Source: Trichomonas vaginalis G3 (lineage: Eukaryota > Parabasalia > Trichomonadida > Trichomonadidae). From it: a stretch of DNA of 64,000 nt. Shown here piece by piece: positions 45,304 to 55,695 of the stretch. The stretch covers positions 19,570,860 through 19,634,859 of the forward strand of contig NC_067204.1 in NCBI RefSeq assembly GCF_026262505.1, read 5' to 3'. A program made the position numbers and the translations under genes. A model generated the notes under the pieces. It was not told the origin of the DNA. It searched no databases and worked only from the letters and a program-made list of their open reading frames with translations. How positions within the stretch are numbered: the stretch's first letter is position 1; every line of letters begins with the position of its first letter.

Positions 45304-46904
45304 CCTGCTGCCAAAATCTGCTCGATGGAAGCTGTCGTTATGCCAATCTGAGGAGCCCCAGCAGGTTTCATCGAACGAATCTTCAAAAGAGCATCTTCCG
45401 TGAAAAGTGCTATTGGTTTTGTAAACTTCTTTGCTCTCAATTCATCTGGACCGTCTCTGTCACCAGTATATTGTATTTGTACAGTACCAACAGTTGAAAT
45501 ACCACCCATAAAGTCTTCTGAGTCAGCAAATGGAATGCCAAGCCAAAAGTTTGAACGGTCTCCATTTGTATATTGAGTTTTTTGACCTCCTGTATGAGTC
45601 CATACTTTCACATATGGCATAATAGAACTTTGCATTTCAGGGTTAATGGTTGTTGTGAAGTTGTTGTTAAAGTTCATAGCATCTAATGTCAAGTTGTATG
45701 ACCTCATATCCTCAACTGTAGAATATTCTTCTCTTGGATAATATTTGCCATCTATGTTTATATGATATTTAATACCAGGGTTGTAGAAACAAGAATAGTC
45801 ATTTATAGTTCGTCTGAACAGTACAAACATAGTATCTGCATGTTTCATTGCAGTTGTTAAAGCAATATCTGTTCTTGCACCTGGGTCAGCACTTTGGTTT
45901 CCAACTTCACCTGCAAAGTCTTTGACAGATATTTGGTGTATAGGGAACATAAGTGGAACTGCAATATATTTGGCAGCTAAAGCATTTGAAATATCTGGGT
46001 CCAACATATAGACTGCAAGTCTGCTTTCTATTCTCTTGCATTCAAATTTTTCGCATGTGAACTTAACTGGGTCCCAAGCAGTTCCAGCAGCATTGAAATA
46101 ATAGTTTACTTCAGTGTTGAGGTTTGAGAAACCAAAGTCTAAGTCAACTTTGTCTTTGCAAAAGTCGGCGAATGACGTTTTATTTGTTCCCGTTACGTCT
46201 GTAAGAGTGAATGGGTCTTGTGTTGGTGCAATGACTAAGTTATTTTTGCTTGGAGTAAGTTCAATAGAAATTTTTCCTGCCCAGTTTGGCAAGTATCTTA
46301 AAAACCTGAAGATGAGGAAAGATGACAAAGGAACTCTAAGTTTCAGTTTTACTTTAGTGGCAGCATTTCCATCTGAACCAGAAAGGTTAACATAAACTCC
46401 TGGAACGTTAGGGTCAAGTCTTCTTATTTTCTCAATAGTTGCATACTGGTCTGTTTGTTCTCTAGCTTGTGGTTGTACTGAGTTTCTTAAAGCGAACCAT
46501 TCATAGTTTGCCCATGTTACTGTTTGAACTAAGTCAGAGTTAGAATATATCTTATATCCCATGAAAACTTCTGGAGCATATTGGTATCCGACATAGAAAA
46601 TTCCATTGCAACCTTTCTTGTCAGACAACTTGGCAGAAGGTTTTATTTCAATATCTTGTTCCACGTATAAGAATGAGTTGTCAATAGAAATAATGTGAAA
46701 CCTGTCGCAAGCAATATCTACTGTTGTTGAAGAACCTTCTCCAAACTCACCTACGTTTCCATAAGAAACAGCAGTTGTATATTCGTAAGTTCCAGGAACT
46801 ATTTCTGACCTTCTAATGGCATTGTCGCATTCGTTATACCATTCGGAAACATTTCCGTTCATGGCATCCAAAACTGTTGGCGTTATATTCTGAGCGGCGT
46901 ACAT
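45297..46904 (-). CDS. Probable major capsid protein (double jelly-roll type)
   Basis: An intact 535-aa frame, the longest uniformly beta-rich protein of the element, with no enzyme motif. Segments rich in strands alternate with loops (STTVDIACDRFHIISIDNSF, KLKLRVPLSSFLIFRFLRYL, MQSSIMPYVKVWTHTGGQ). The size matches Maverick and virophage double jelly-roll capsid proteins, and position next to the minor capsid gene and opposite the ATPase block agrees. The start follows TATTTTTACCCATATGAA, the core leader. It would form the hexon shell of a virion. Confidence 0.78.
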   Translation of the reverse strand: MYAAQNITPTVLDAMNGNVSEWYNECDNAIRRSEIVPGTYEYTTAVSYGNVGEFGEGSSTTVDIACDRFHIISIDNSFLYVEQDIEIKPSAKLSDKKGCNGIFYVGYQYAPEVFMGYKIYSNSDLVQTVTWANYEWFALRNSVQPQAREQTDQYATIEKIRRLDPNVPGVYVNLSGSDGNAATKVKLKLRVPLSSFLIFRFLRYLPNWAGKISIELTPSKNNLVIAPTQDPFTLTDVTGTNKTSFADFCKDKVDLDFGFSNLNTEVNYYFNAAGTAWDPVKFTCEKFECKRIESRLAVYMLDPDISNALAAKYIAVPLMFPIHQISVKDFAGEVGNQSADPGARTDIALTTAMKHADTMFVLFRRTINDYSCFYNPGIKYHINIDGKYYPREEYSTVEDMRSYNLTLDAMNFNNNFTTTINPEMQSSIMPYVKVWTHTGGQKTQYTNGDRSNFWLGIPFADSEDFMGGISTVGTVQIQYTGDRDGPDELRAKKFTKPIALFTEDALLKIRSMKPAGAPQIGITTASIEQILAAGQ

Positions 46905-46936
46905 TTCATATGGGTAAAAATATAGAATAGTTGGAT

Positions 46937-47735
46937 TTATGTGTCATAATAGAACCCACTCGTACCAAGCTTTACTTTCTTCCTGACTGACTTTTTAACT
47001 CTTCTTTTTCCTTCATTGCCACTACTTTCACTAGATGAATTACTTCTTCACTACTTTCACTTTGTTCTACTCTTCTCTTCTTCTTTGGTGTCGCTTTTGG
47101 TAACTTGCCCTCTGCTTCAAGTTGTTGCATCTTTGCATCATGTCACCTAGTATGTTGTAAATTTCCCATGTCCTTTTTGCCTTTGGGCTCTGGTCGCCCA
47201 TCTCAGGTAACCTATATCCTAGAAAGATTTTGTCATAGTTTGTATTTAGTCTTCGCGTATTGTTTGCATGACTCTTTTCCTGAGTTTCCGGTTCAAGCTC
47301 TTCAAACAGAGCTTGTCCATATGGAATAAGCTCGTTTCCAAATATATGTTTTTGTAGCCATTCTGGTTTTCTTTCCATGTTACCAATAATATCTTTTGTG
47401 AATGGGAAAGCTTTTACCCAATGTTTCAGTCTTGCGTCATTTATTTCTGTAGTTGGTTTTATTTTGTCAAGGAACATGTTTTTCAATACTAAACATTTCA
47501 TTTGGTACTGTCCATTTGAGTTTTCTTAATATTCAATTCATCTTCAGTTCATTGTCTGCAAAGTAAGTTTTTTATGACATTTTGCAAACTTTCGTTTGCA
47601 AGGTCATGTACAATAGGTTCTCTTCCTTCTCTCTCCCTAACTTCTTTCTAAACTCTTCACCAAATATACCATCTCTATGGTTCTGTGTAGTTCTTTGAGA
47701 TAAATGTTTTAGAACGTCAGGTGTTTATATTCCTT
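46937..47735 (-). pseudogene. Basic-tailed Maverick protein, frameshifted
   Basis: One open piece (47067-47501, 144 codons, ARLKHWVKAFPFTKDIIGNM and onward) is flanked by matching pieces in other frames: upstream NHRDGIFGEEFRKKLGR and REPIVHDLANESLQNVIKN; downstream TPKKKRRVEQSESSEE, and after another shift GKRRVKKSVRKKVKLG before TAA at 46937-46939. At least four small indels are needed to explain it, unlike its intact neighbours. The basic tail could be a nuclear signal or bind DNA inside the capsid. Family not recognised; no His-Cys protease pattern is evident. Confidence 0.55.
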
Positions 47736-49633
47736 CAGCCAATGTTCATTTCATACTGGTCCAAAATATCTGCATCTTTCATATCTTTCAACGGCATTAA
47801 AGCCGCGCTGAAAATACCAGCTATATCTGGTTCACCATTCACTTCCATTGCGTCTACAACTTCTTGGAATTGTGGCTGTAAGTTTATGAACCACCTATCC
47901 GGATTAGCTTTATGACCCCATCTCATTGTAGTTCCATCGTCTGCAGAAACAAAAGTAGGTTTGTTTCCATATTTGTTAGGTTCTGAATGAACTTTAAACA
48001 ATGTTTCATTTCTATATGTTTTGTTGAAATTTAACCTTTTATTTTCACCGAGTTCAGCCGAAGATTGAACGTTATATGGTCGTAAGTAAAAAGGGTTATT
48101 GTATTTGCGTACATTATCTTTCAGTTCTTCCATTCTTTGCTGAATATTTTCATCTGATGTTGGAGTCTTTTGTATGTCGGCGAACATTTTTCGATATTCT
48201 TCTACTATGTCAGCCGAATTTTTCTTAGACTCTTGGAAAGATTCCATATTCTCCGCATACACTTGTTGAGGGTCAAGATTTTTCGGCTGTTCCAAATCTT
48301 CATCTAGTTCTGTGAAGTTAGTTTCCAAAGGAGGGATTTGTTCGTTTCCTTCAGGCTCTTCTAGCTGTTGTTGCTGAACTATTTCTTCCATGTCTGGTTG
48401 TATCTGAACTTCTTCCTGTTGAGTTTCTTGTACCTCATCTGGTGGCATTTCATATATTCCGAGACCGTTTTTAACAAGTTCCCTATTTAAGTCATCCGCA
48501 TTCATAACCCTTTCTTCTTTCGTTCCGTCTCTATTTTTTACGCGTTTCATGAAGATAGTTGAATTATCATTTATCTCTGACATCAAATATCTCGGAGTAA
48601 ATTCAGTCATGTCATTTGGATGATATGCTATTAAATCATATCCCTTAGCGAGCTTGTATTTTCCAGGTTTGAAATTATATTCCATTTGGTGCTGAACCAT
48701 AAAGCTAAATAGGTTCGGGTCAGTATTTCCTCCCTTGAACTTTCTAATAGCTTCTTTATATCTGTCACTAAAGTCAAGAGTATCTGGGTAACCATAATCT
48801 TCCTTAAGCATTTTTAAGAATTCTTGGTTTCCTTGTTCTCTACTTCTTTTATGTCCTTGCTCTGTTTGTGCTGGTTGTTGTGCTGGTTGTGGAGGTGGTT
48901 GTTGTGCTGGATGTGGAGGTGGTTGTTGTGCTGGTTTTGGTTGTGGTGCTGGATTTTGAACTGTTGGTTGTTGTGTTGGATTTTGAATTGTTGGTTGTTG
49001 TTGTTGTGCTGGATTTTGAACTGTTGGTTGTTGTGTTGGTTTTGGTGCATGCCTGTGTCTGTGTCCATGTGTCGATGTAAATGTTTTAGGTAGTCCTGGT
49101 GCAGGTGCTTCTCTTGGAGGGTTTGGTGGTATATAAGTTCCACTAGCTAGTATATAAGTTCCACCAACTGGTATATAAGTTCCACCAGCTGGCACATATG
49201 TTCCATCTGCAGCGTAATGTCCTACCTGACTTTTCGTTTTTAAGAAAGCATTTACTAGGTCTGTTTTGGTCTGTTGTAACTCTTTTTCTTGACTTTTCAC
49301 AACAGTTGCTCTAACGGCGTCATAGGCACTTTGAACTGCCTGTCTCGTTGCTGCATCTGTTATTTTCGTCATATTTTGTGCTACTTCTCTTAACTCTTTG
49401 TCGAAACCTTCAGACTTCAGCTTCCTTCCAGATGAGAAGTCGTTCACTAGTTTCACCTTACTATGAAGAGCTTCGAAGGCGTTCTTAAAGTCAGCATTCG
49501 TTAAAGCTTCATTTGAACTGTCTTCATCCGCTTGTATTTTTGTCCTTATTGACCCTATAAGTTGGGCTGCTTTAGCGTTGGCTTGGGCATCTAACCAGTC
49601 ATTATTAGCTTTTATAATATCTGCGCTTTTCAT
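47735..49633 (-). CDS. Large P/Q-rich Maverick protein, 632 aa
   Basis: An intact frame whose ATG overlaps the stop of the upstream gene. Residues 1-140 are helical coiled coil. Residues about 144-175 contain four GGTYIP-like repeats. About 195-265 is a P/Q/N-rich linker of short repeats (QNPTQQPTVQNPAPQPKPAQ). The C-terminal 350 residues are mixed, with an acidic Q/E-rich stretch and a conserved tail (DRWFINLQPQFQEVVDAMEV). The mosaic resembles a virion scaffold or cement protein more than an enzyme. Linker and repeat number differ from copy A. Function unknown. Confidence 0.7.
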   Translation of the reverse strand: MKSADIIKANNDWLDAQANAKAAQLIGSIRTKIQADEDSSNEALTNADFKNAFEALHSKVKLVNDFSSGRKLKSEGFDKELREVAQNMTKITDAATRQAVQSAYDAVRATVVKSQEKELQQTKTDLVNAFLKTKSQVGHYAADGTYVPAGGTYIPVGGTYILASGTYIPPNPPREAPAPGLPKTFTSTHGHRHRHAPKPTQQPTVQNPAQQQQPTIQNPTQQPTVQNPAPQPKPAQQPPPHPAQQPPPQPAQQPAQTEQGHKRSREQGNQEFLKMLKEDYGYPDTLDFSDRYKEAIRKFKGGNTDPNLFSFMVQHQMEYNFKPGKYKLAKGYDLIAYHPNDMTEFTPRYLMSEINDNSTIFMKRVKNRDGTKEERVMNADDLNRELVKNGLGIYEMPPDEVQETQQEEVQIQPDMEEIVQQQQLEEPEGNEQIPPLETNFTELDEDLEQPKNLDPQQVYAENMESFQESKKNSADIVEEYRKMFADIQKTPTSDENIQQRMEELKDNVRKYNNPFYLRPYNVQSSAELGENKRLNFNKTYRNETLFKVHSEPNKYGNKPTFVSADDGTTMRWGHKANPDRWFINLQPQFQEVVDAMEVNGEPDIAGIFSAALMPLKDMKDADILDQYEMNIG

Positions 49634-50341
49634 TGCCTTTGCATGGCTGCGTCGTTATTTTTACTTTCTTGTGCTAAGTTTTCATACTGTACGGTTTGGT
49701 TTTGCAACTGTAAAAGTTTTTCTGCTTTACATTTGCTTCAACTTCTTTTTTTACTCATCGCTATCCATATATGTCTTCAGGGCTTTTTGTTTCTCTTCAT
49801 CTTTCAGTACTTTATATTGAGTAGTATGGTTTTTCAAATTTATAACATCTTGTTCCATTTTTGCTACTTCTGCTGCTTTTTCTGACACTTTTTTCGCATA
49901 TTCCTCTGTACTTAGTTCTTTCAGTTGTTCTTCTTTCTTCTTTTTCTCTACGTTTAACTCATTGAGTTTCTTTGTGTGTCTGTCATATTCTAGTTTCTTT
50001 TCGTTTTCACTTATTTGTTTCTGTATGTCTATGTTTGACTTTTTGACATCTGTTATTTGATTTTTGAGTGAACTCAAATTCATTTGACTTTGAGGGTTAT
50101 AAGCTGTTCCGTCTGCAGCTCCACCATAGCCTGCCATTTTCGCTAAAAGTGCCGCTCTTAAACCTCCACTCTGTGCACCAATAACTCTGTTTAAAAGCAT
50201 AGGGTTGCTTGACATTTGTTGCAACATAGTGGGGTCATTCATCATTTGTTGTTGCAACTGTTGTTGTGGTGTCAGTTTTACTATTGGATGTTTCAATGCT
50301 CTCTTCCTCTTACGTATATTCTTACGTAGCTTACGTGGCAT
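49630..50341 (-). pseudogene. Coiled-coil protein with basic N-terminus, late stop mutation
   Basis: The first gene inside the right terminus. The N-terminus is very basic (MPRKLRKNIRKRKRALKHP), then Q/M-rich, then a long coiled coil (about residues 95-190). The frame stops at 49751 after SDE, where copy A has TAT instead of TAA. Beyond it, in another frame, LLQLQNQTVQYENLAQESK continues the coiled coil to a TGA that overlaps the ATG of the 632-aa gene (49630-49633). The full gene would be about 236 aa. A DNA-condensing core protein is a possible role, by composition only. Confidence 0.6.
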
Positions 50342-50581
50342 TTTAAGTGAAGTTAAAAAGCGGTTTTTGACAGATGTTTATATGACACTTTTTGTTCAGC
50401 ACAAAAAACTACTCGGTCAAAGTGTTGTCAGTTTTGTAAAATAACCGTCTTATCTCATTCTATAAGGGGGAAAAGGCTTCTCAAAGTATACTTCCTTGGA
50501 ACGCCTGTAACTTTTCCTGTAGCGACGATAGACCCTTACTTGTCCGGACAAAGTTATACTATTTTGAGTGCTCTACCAAAA
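50342..50581. promoter_or_regulatory. Subterminal region of the right end of Maverick B
   Basis: No gene. It contains AAAAAGTGTCAT (minus strand, 50386-50397) and TCACTT directly before the start of the 49630-50341 gene, both resembling initiator elements. The remainder up to the terminal repeat is unique sequence not shared with the left end. Confidence 0.4.
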
Positions 50582-50688
50582 AGTCAACGGCTGGTCGGCT
50601 GGGGTTCGCTCCTCCTCTTGGGTCTTGGGAAAAATTTCTTATGGGCTAGAGGGCGCAACGCGCCTGGAAGCCCCACCTGACCTGACCT
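50582..50688 (-). repeat. Right terminal inverted repeat of Maverick B
   Basis: Read on the minus strand it begins AGGTCAGGTCAGGTGGGGCT, with one more GTCAGG unit than the left end, and matches the left end to about 105 bp, including the GGCGC/GCGCC hairpin and the CCCAAGACCCAAGAGGAGGA block. Confidence 0.9.
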
Positions 50689-50693
50689 TAATA
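50689..50693. repeat. Target-site duplication, right copy (TAATA)
   Basis: TAATA follows the CCT end of Maverick B and continues into TGAAAAG, the remainder of the minisatellite unit. Confidence 0.85.
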
Positions 50694-53600
50694 TGAAAAG
50701 AAAGAGAAAGTAATAAAACAATGATTAATATGAAAAGAAAGAGAATTCTATAAAACAATGATTAATATGAAAAGAAAGAGAATTCTATAAAACAATGATT
50801 AATATGAAAAGAAAGAGAAATTCATAAAACAATGATGAATATGAAAAGAAATATTATTATATAAAACAATGATTAATATGAAAAGAAAGAGAATGTCATA
50901 AAACAATGATGAATATGAAAAGAAAGAGAATAAGTTTCATGTTAACATCTGCACCATGATCAACTAGGAATTTGACAATTTCTATTGAATTCGCTTTGAT
51001 GGCAATACTAAGAGAGCATTCATTAATATCGAGAGAAATTCATAAAACAATGATTAATATGAAAAGAAAGAGAATTCTATAAAACAATGATTAATATGAA
51101 AAGAAAGAGAATTCTATAAAACAATGATTAATATGAAAAGAAAGAGAATTCTATAAAACAATGATTAATATGAAAAGAAAGAGAATTCTATAAAACAATG
51201 ATTAATATGAAAAGAAAGAGAAAGTAATAAAACAATGATTAATATGAAAAGAAAGAGAATTCTATAAAACAATGATTAATATGAAAAGAAAGAGAATTCT
51301 ATAAAACAATGATTAATATGAAAAGAAAGAGAATTCTATAAAACAATGATTAATATGAAAAGAAAGAGAATTCTATAAAACAATGATTAATATGAAAAGA
51401 AAGAGAATTCTATAAAACAATGATTAATATGAAAAGAAATATTATTATATAAAACAATGATTAATATGAAAAGAAAGAGAAAGTAATAAAACAATGATTA
51501 ATATGAAAAGAAATATTATTATATAAAACAATGATTAATATGAAAAGAAAGAGAATGTCATAAAACAATGATTAATATGAAAAGAAAGAGAATGTTATAA
51601 AATAATGATTAATATGAAAAGAAAGAGAATTCTATAAAACAATGATTAATATGAAAAGAAAGAGAATTCTATAAAACAATGATTAATATGAAAAGAAAGA
51701 GAAATTCATAAAACAATGATGAATATGAAATATTATTATATAAAACAATGATTAATATGAAAAGAAAGAGAATGTCATAAAACAATGATGAATATGAAAA
51801 GAAAGAGAATAAGTTTCATGTTAACATCTGCACCATGATCAACTAGGAATTGGACAATTTCTATTGAATTCGCTTTGATGGCAATACTAAGAGGGCATTC
51901 ATTAATATCGAGAGAAATTCATAAAACAATGATTAATATGAAAAGAAAGAGAATTCTATAAAACAATGATTAATATGAAAAGAAAGAGAATTCTATAAAA
52001 CAATGATTAATATGAAAAGAAAGAGAATTCTATAAAACAATGATTAATATGAAAAGAAAGAGAATTCTATAAAACAATGATTAATATGAAAAGAAAGAGA
52101 ATTCTATAAAACAATGATTAATATGAAAAGAAAGAGAAAGTAATAAAACAATGATTAATATGAAAAGAAAGAGAATTCTATAAAACAATGATTAATATGA
52201 AAAGAAAGAGAATTCTATAAAACAATGATTAATATGAAAAGAAAGAGAAAGTAATAAAACAATGATGAATATGAAAAGAAAGAGAAATTCATAAAACAAT
52301 GATTAATATGAAAAGAAAGAGAATTCTATAAAACAATGATTAATATGAAAAGAAAGAGAAATTCATAAAACAATGATTAATATGAAAAGAAATATTATTA
52401 TATAAAACAATGATTAATATGAAAAGAAAGAGAATTAGATAAAACAATGATTAATATGAAAAGAAAGAGAATTCTATAAAACAATGATTAATATGAAAAG
52501 AAAGAGAAAGTAATAAAACAGTGATAAATATGAAAAGAAATATTATTATATAAAACAATGATTAATATGAAAAGAAAGAGAATGTCATAAAACAATGATG
52601 AATATGAAAAGAAAGAGAATAAGTTTCATGTTAACATCTGCACCATGATCAACTAGGAATTGGACAATTTCTATTGAATTCGCTTTGATGGCAATACTAA
52701 GAGGGCATTCATTAATATCGAGAGAAATTCATAAAACAATGATTAATATGAAAAGAAAGAGAAAGTAATAAAACAATGATTAATATGAAAAGAAAGAGAA
52801 TTCTATAAAACAATGATGAATATGAAAAGAAAGAGAATTCTATAAAACAATGATTAATATGAAAAGAAAGAGAATTCTATAAAACAATGATTAATATGAA
52901 AAGAAAGAGAATTCTATAAAACAATGATTAATATGAAAAGAAATATTATTATATAAAACAATGATGAATATGAAAAGAAAGAGAAAGTAATAAAACAATG
53001 ATTAATATGAAAAGAAATATTATTATATAAAACAATGATTAATATGAAAAGAAAGAGAATGTCATAAAACAATGATTAATATGAAAAGAAAGAGAATGTT
53101 ATAAAACAATGATTAATATGAAAAGAAAGAGAATTCTATAAAACAATGATTAATATGAAAAGAAAGAGAATTCTATAAAACAATGATTAATATGAAAAGA
53201 AAGAGAATTCTATAAAACAATGTTTAATATGAAAAGAAAGAGAAAGTAATAAAACAATGATGAATATGAAAAGAAAGAGAAAGTAATAAAACAATGATTA
53301 ATATGAAAAGAAATATTATTATATAAAACAATGATTAATATGAAAAGAAAGAGAAAGTAATAAAACAATGATTAATATGAAAAGAAAGAGAAAGTAATAA
53401 AACAATGATGAATATGAAAAGAAAGAGAAAGTAATAAAACAATGATTAATATGAAAAGAAAGAGAAAGTAATAAAACAATGATGAATATGAAAAGAAAGA
53501 GAATAAGTTTCATGTTAACATCTGCACCATGATCAACTAGGAATTGGACAATTTCTATTGAATTCGCTTTGATGGCAATACTAAGAGGGCATTCATTAAT

Positions 53601-55695
53601 ATCGAGAGAAATTCATAAAACAATGATTAATATGAAAAGAAAGAGAATTCTATAAAACAATGATTAATATGAAAAGAAAGAGAATTAGATAAAACAGTGA
53701 TAAATATGAAAAGAAATATTATTATATAAAACAATGATTAATATGAAAAGAAAGAGAATTCCATAAAACAATGATTAATATGAAAAGAAAGAGAAAGTAA
53801 TAAAACAATGATGAATATGAAAAGAAAGAGAATAAGTTTCATGTTAACATCTGCACCATGATCAACTAGGAATTGGACAATTTCTATTGAATTCGCTTTG
53901 ATGGCAATACTAAGAGGGCATTCATTAATATCGAGAGAAATTCATAAAACAATGATAAATGTGAAAAGAAAGAGAATTCTATAAAACAATGATTAATATG
54001 AAAAGAAAGAGAAATTCATAAAACAATGATTAATATGAAAAGAAATATTATTATATAAAACAATGATTAATATGAAAAGAAAGAGAAAGTAATAAAACAA
54101 TGATGAATATGAAAAGAAAGAGAATGTCATAAAACAATGATGAATATGAAAAGAAAGAGAATAAGTTTCATGTTAACATCTGCACCATGATCAACTAGGA
54201 ATTGGACAATTTCTATTGAATTCGCTTTGATGGCAATACTAAGAGGGCATTCATTAATATCGAAAGAAATTCATAAAACAATGATTAATATGAAAAGAAA
54301 GAGAATTCTATAAAACAATGATGAATATGAAAAGAAAGAGAATTAGATAAAACAGTGATAAATATGAAAAGAAATATTATTATATAAAACAATGATTAAT
54401 ATGAAAAGAAAGAGAAAGTAATAAAACAATGATTAATATGAAAAGAAATATTATTATATAAAACAATGATAAATATGAAAAGAAAGAGAATAAGTTTCAT
54501 GTTAACATCTGCACCATGATCAACTAGGAATTGGACAATTTCTATTGAATTCGCTTTGATGGCAATACTAAGAGGGCATTCATTAATATCGAGAGAAATT
54601 CATAAAACAATGATAAATGTGAAAAGAAAGAGAATTCTATAAAACAATGATTAATATGAAAAGAAAGAGAATTCATAAAACAATGATTAATATGAAAAGA
54701 AATATTATTATATAAAACAATGATTAATATGAAAAGAAAGAGAAAGTAATAAAACAATGATGAATATGAAAAGAAAGAGAATAAGTTTCATGTTAACATC
54801 TGCACCATGATCAACTAGGAATTGGACAATTTCTATTGAATTCGCTTTGATGGCAATACTAAGAGGGCATTCATTAATATCGAGAGAAATTCATAAAACA
54901 ATGATTAATATGAAAAGAAAGAGAATTCTATAAAAAATGATTAATATGAAAAGAAAGAGAATTCTATAAAACAATGATTAATATGAAAAGAAAGAGAATT
55001 CTATAAAACAATGATTAATATGAAAAGAAATATTATTATATAAAACAATGATTAATATGAAAAGAAAGAGAAAGTAATAAAACAATGATGAATATGAAAA
55101 GAAAGAGAAAGTAATAAAACAATGATTAATATGAAAAGAAATATTATTATATAAAACAATGATTAATATGAAAAGAAAGAGAATTCTATAAAACAATGAT
55201 TAATATGAAAAGAAAGAGAATTCTATAAAACAATGATTAATATGAAAAGAAAGAGAAAGTAATAAAACAATGATTAATATGAAAAGAAAGAGAATTCTAT
55301 AAAACAATGATTAATATGAAAAGAAAGAGAAAGTAATAAACAATGATTAATATGAAAAGAAAGAGAAAGTAATAAAACAATGATTAATATGAAAAGAAAG
55401 AGAAATTCATAAAACAATGATTAATATGAAAGAAATATTATTATATAAAACAATGATTAATATGAAAAGAAAGAGAATTCTATAAAACAATGATTAATAT
55501 GAAAAGAAAGAGAAATTCATAAAACAATGATTAATATGAAAAGAAAGAGAAAGTAATAAAACAATGATTAATATGAAAAAAATATATTATATAAAACAAT
55601 GATTAATATGAAAAGAAAGAGAAAGTAATAAAACAATGATGAATATGAAAAGAAATATTATTATATAAAACAATGATTAATATGAAAAGAAAGAG
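50694..55695. repeat. 37-bp minisatellite with embedded ankyrin modules
   Basis: About 110 units of the 37-bp repeat, with the variable slot drawn from the same few words as in the left block. Eight near-identical ankyrin modules of about 90-105 bp are embedded at about 50934, 51806, 52619, 53503, 53833, 54164, 54491 and 54780, each followed by CATTCATTAATATCGAGAG. Long open frames on the minus strand are only by-products of the repeat. Confidence 0.9.
50934..51035 (-). pseudogene. Ankyrin-repeat module (representative of about 17)
   Basis: Read on the minus strand this segment encodes one ankyrin repeat: a lead-in (ECSLSIAIKANSIEIVKF) and LVDHGADVNMK, the style of Trichomonas ankyrin proteins. 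It is isolated between minisatellite blocks, with no continuous frame to a neighbouring module, so it looks like one gene segment multiplied together with the satellite. Modules differ by one or two bases (KFL versus QFL). Confidence 0.75.

Larger units (their letters stand above)
26720..50688 (+). mobile_element. Maverick/Polinton element B
   Basis: A complete 23,969-bp element with inverted termini, a TAATA target duplication and the full Maverick gene set. Left-arm genes (27-35 kb) have scattered single-base lesions; right-arm genes (40.5-50.3 kb) are almost all intact. Cargo between polymerase and ATPase (35.1-40.5 kb) differs from that of element A. The hallmark genes (integrase, B-family polymerase, A32-type ATPase, capsid proteins) identify the class; the usual adenovirus-like protease was not recognised. 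Confidence 0.93.

Noticed and set aside
48814-49143. Open frames overlapping the P/Q linker of the 632-aa gene on both strands
   Set aside because: They arise from the low-complexity CAA/CCA repeats; the 632-aa frame is longer and conserved in plan with copy A.
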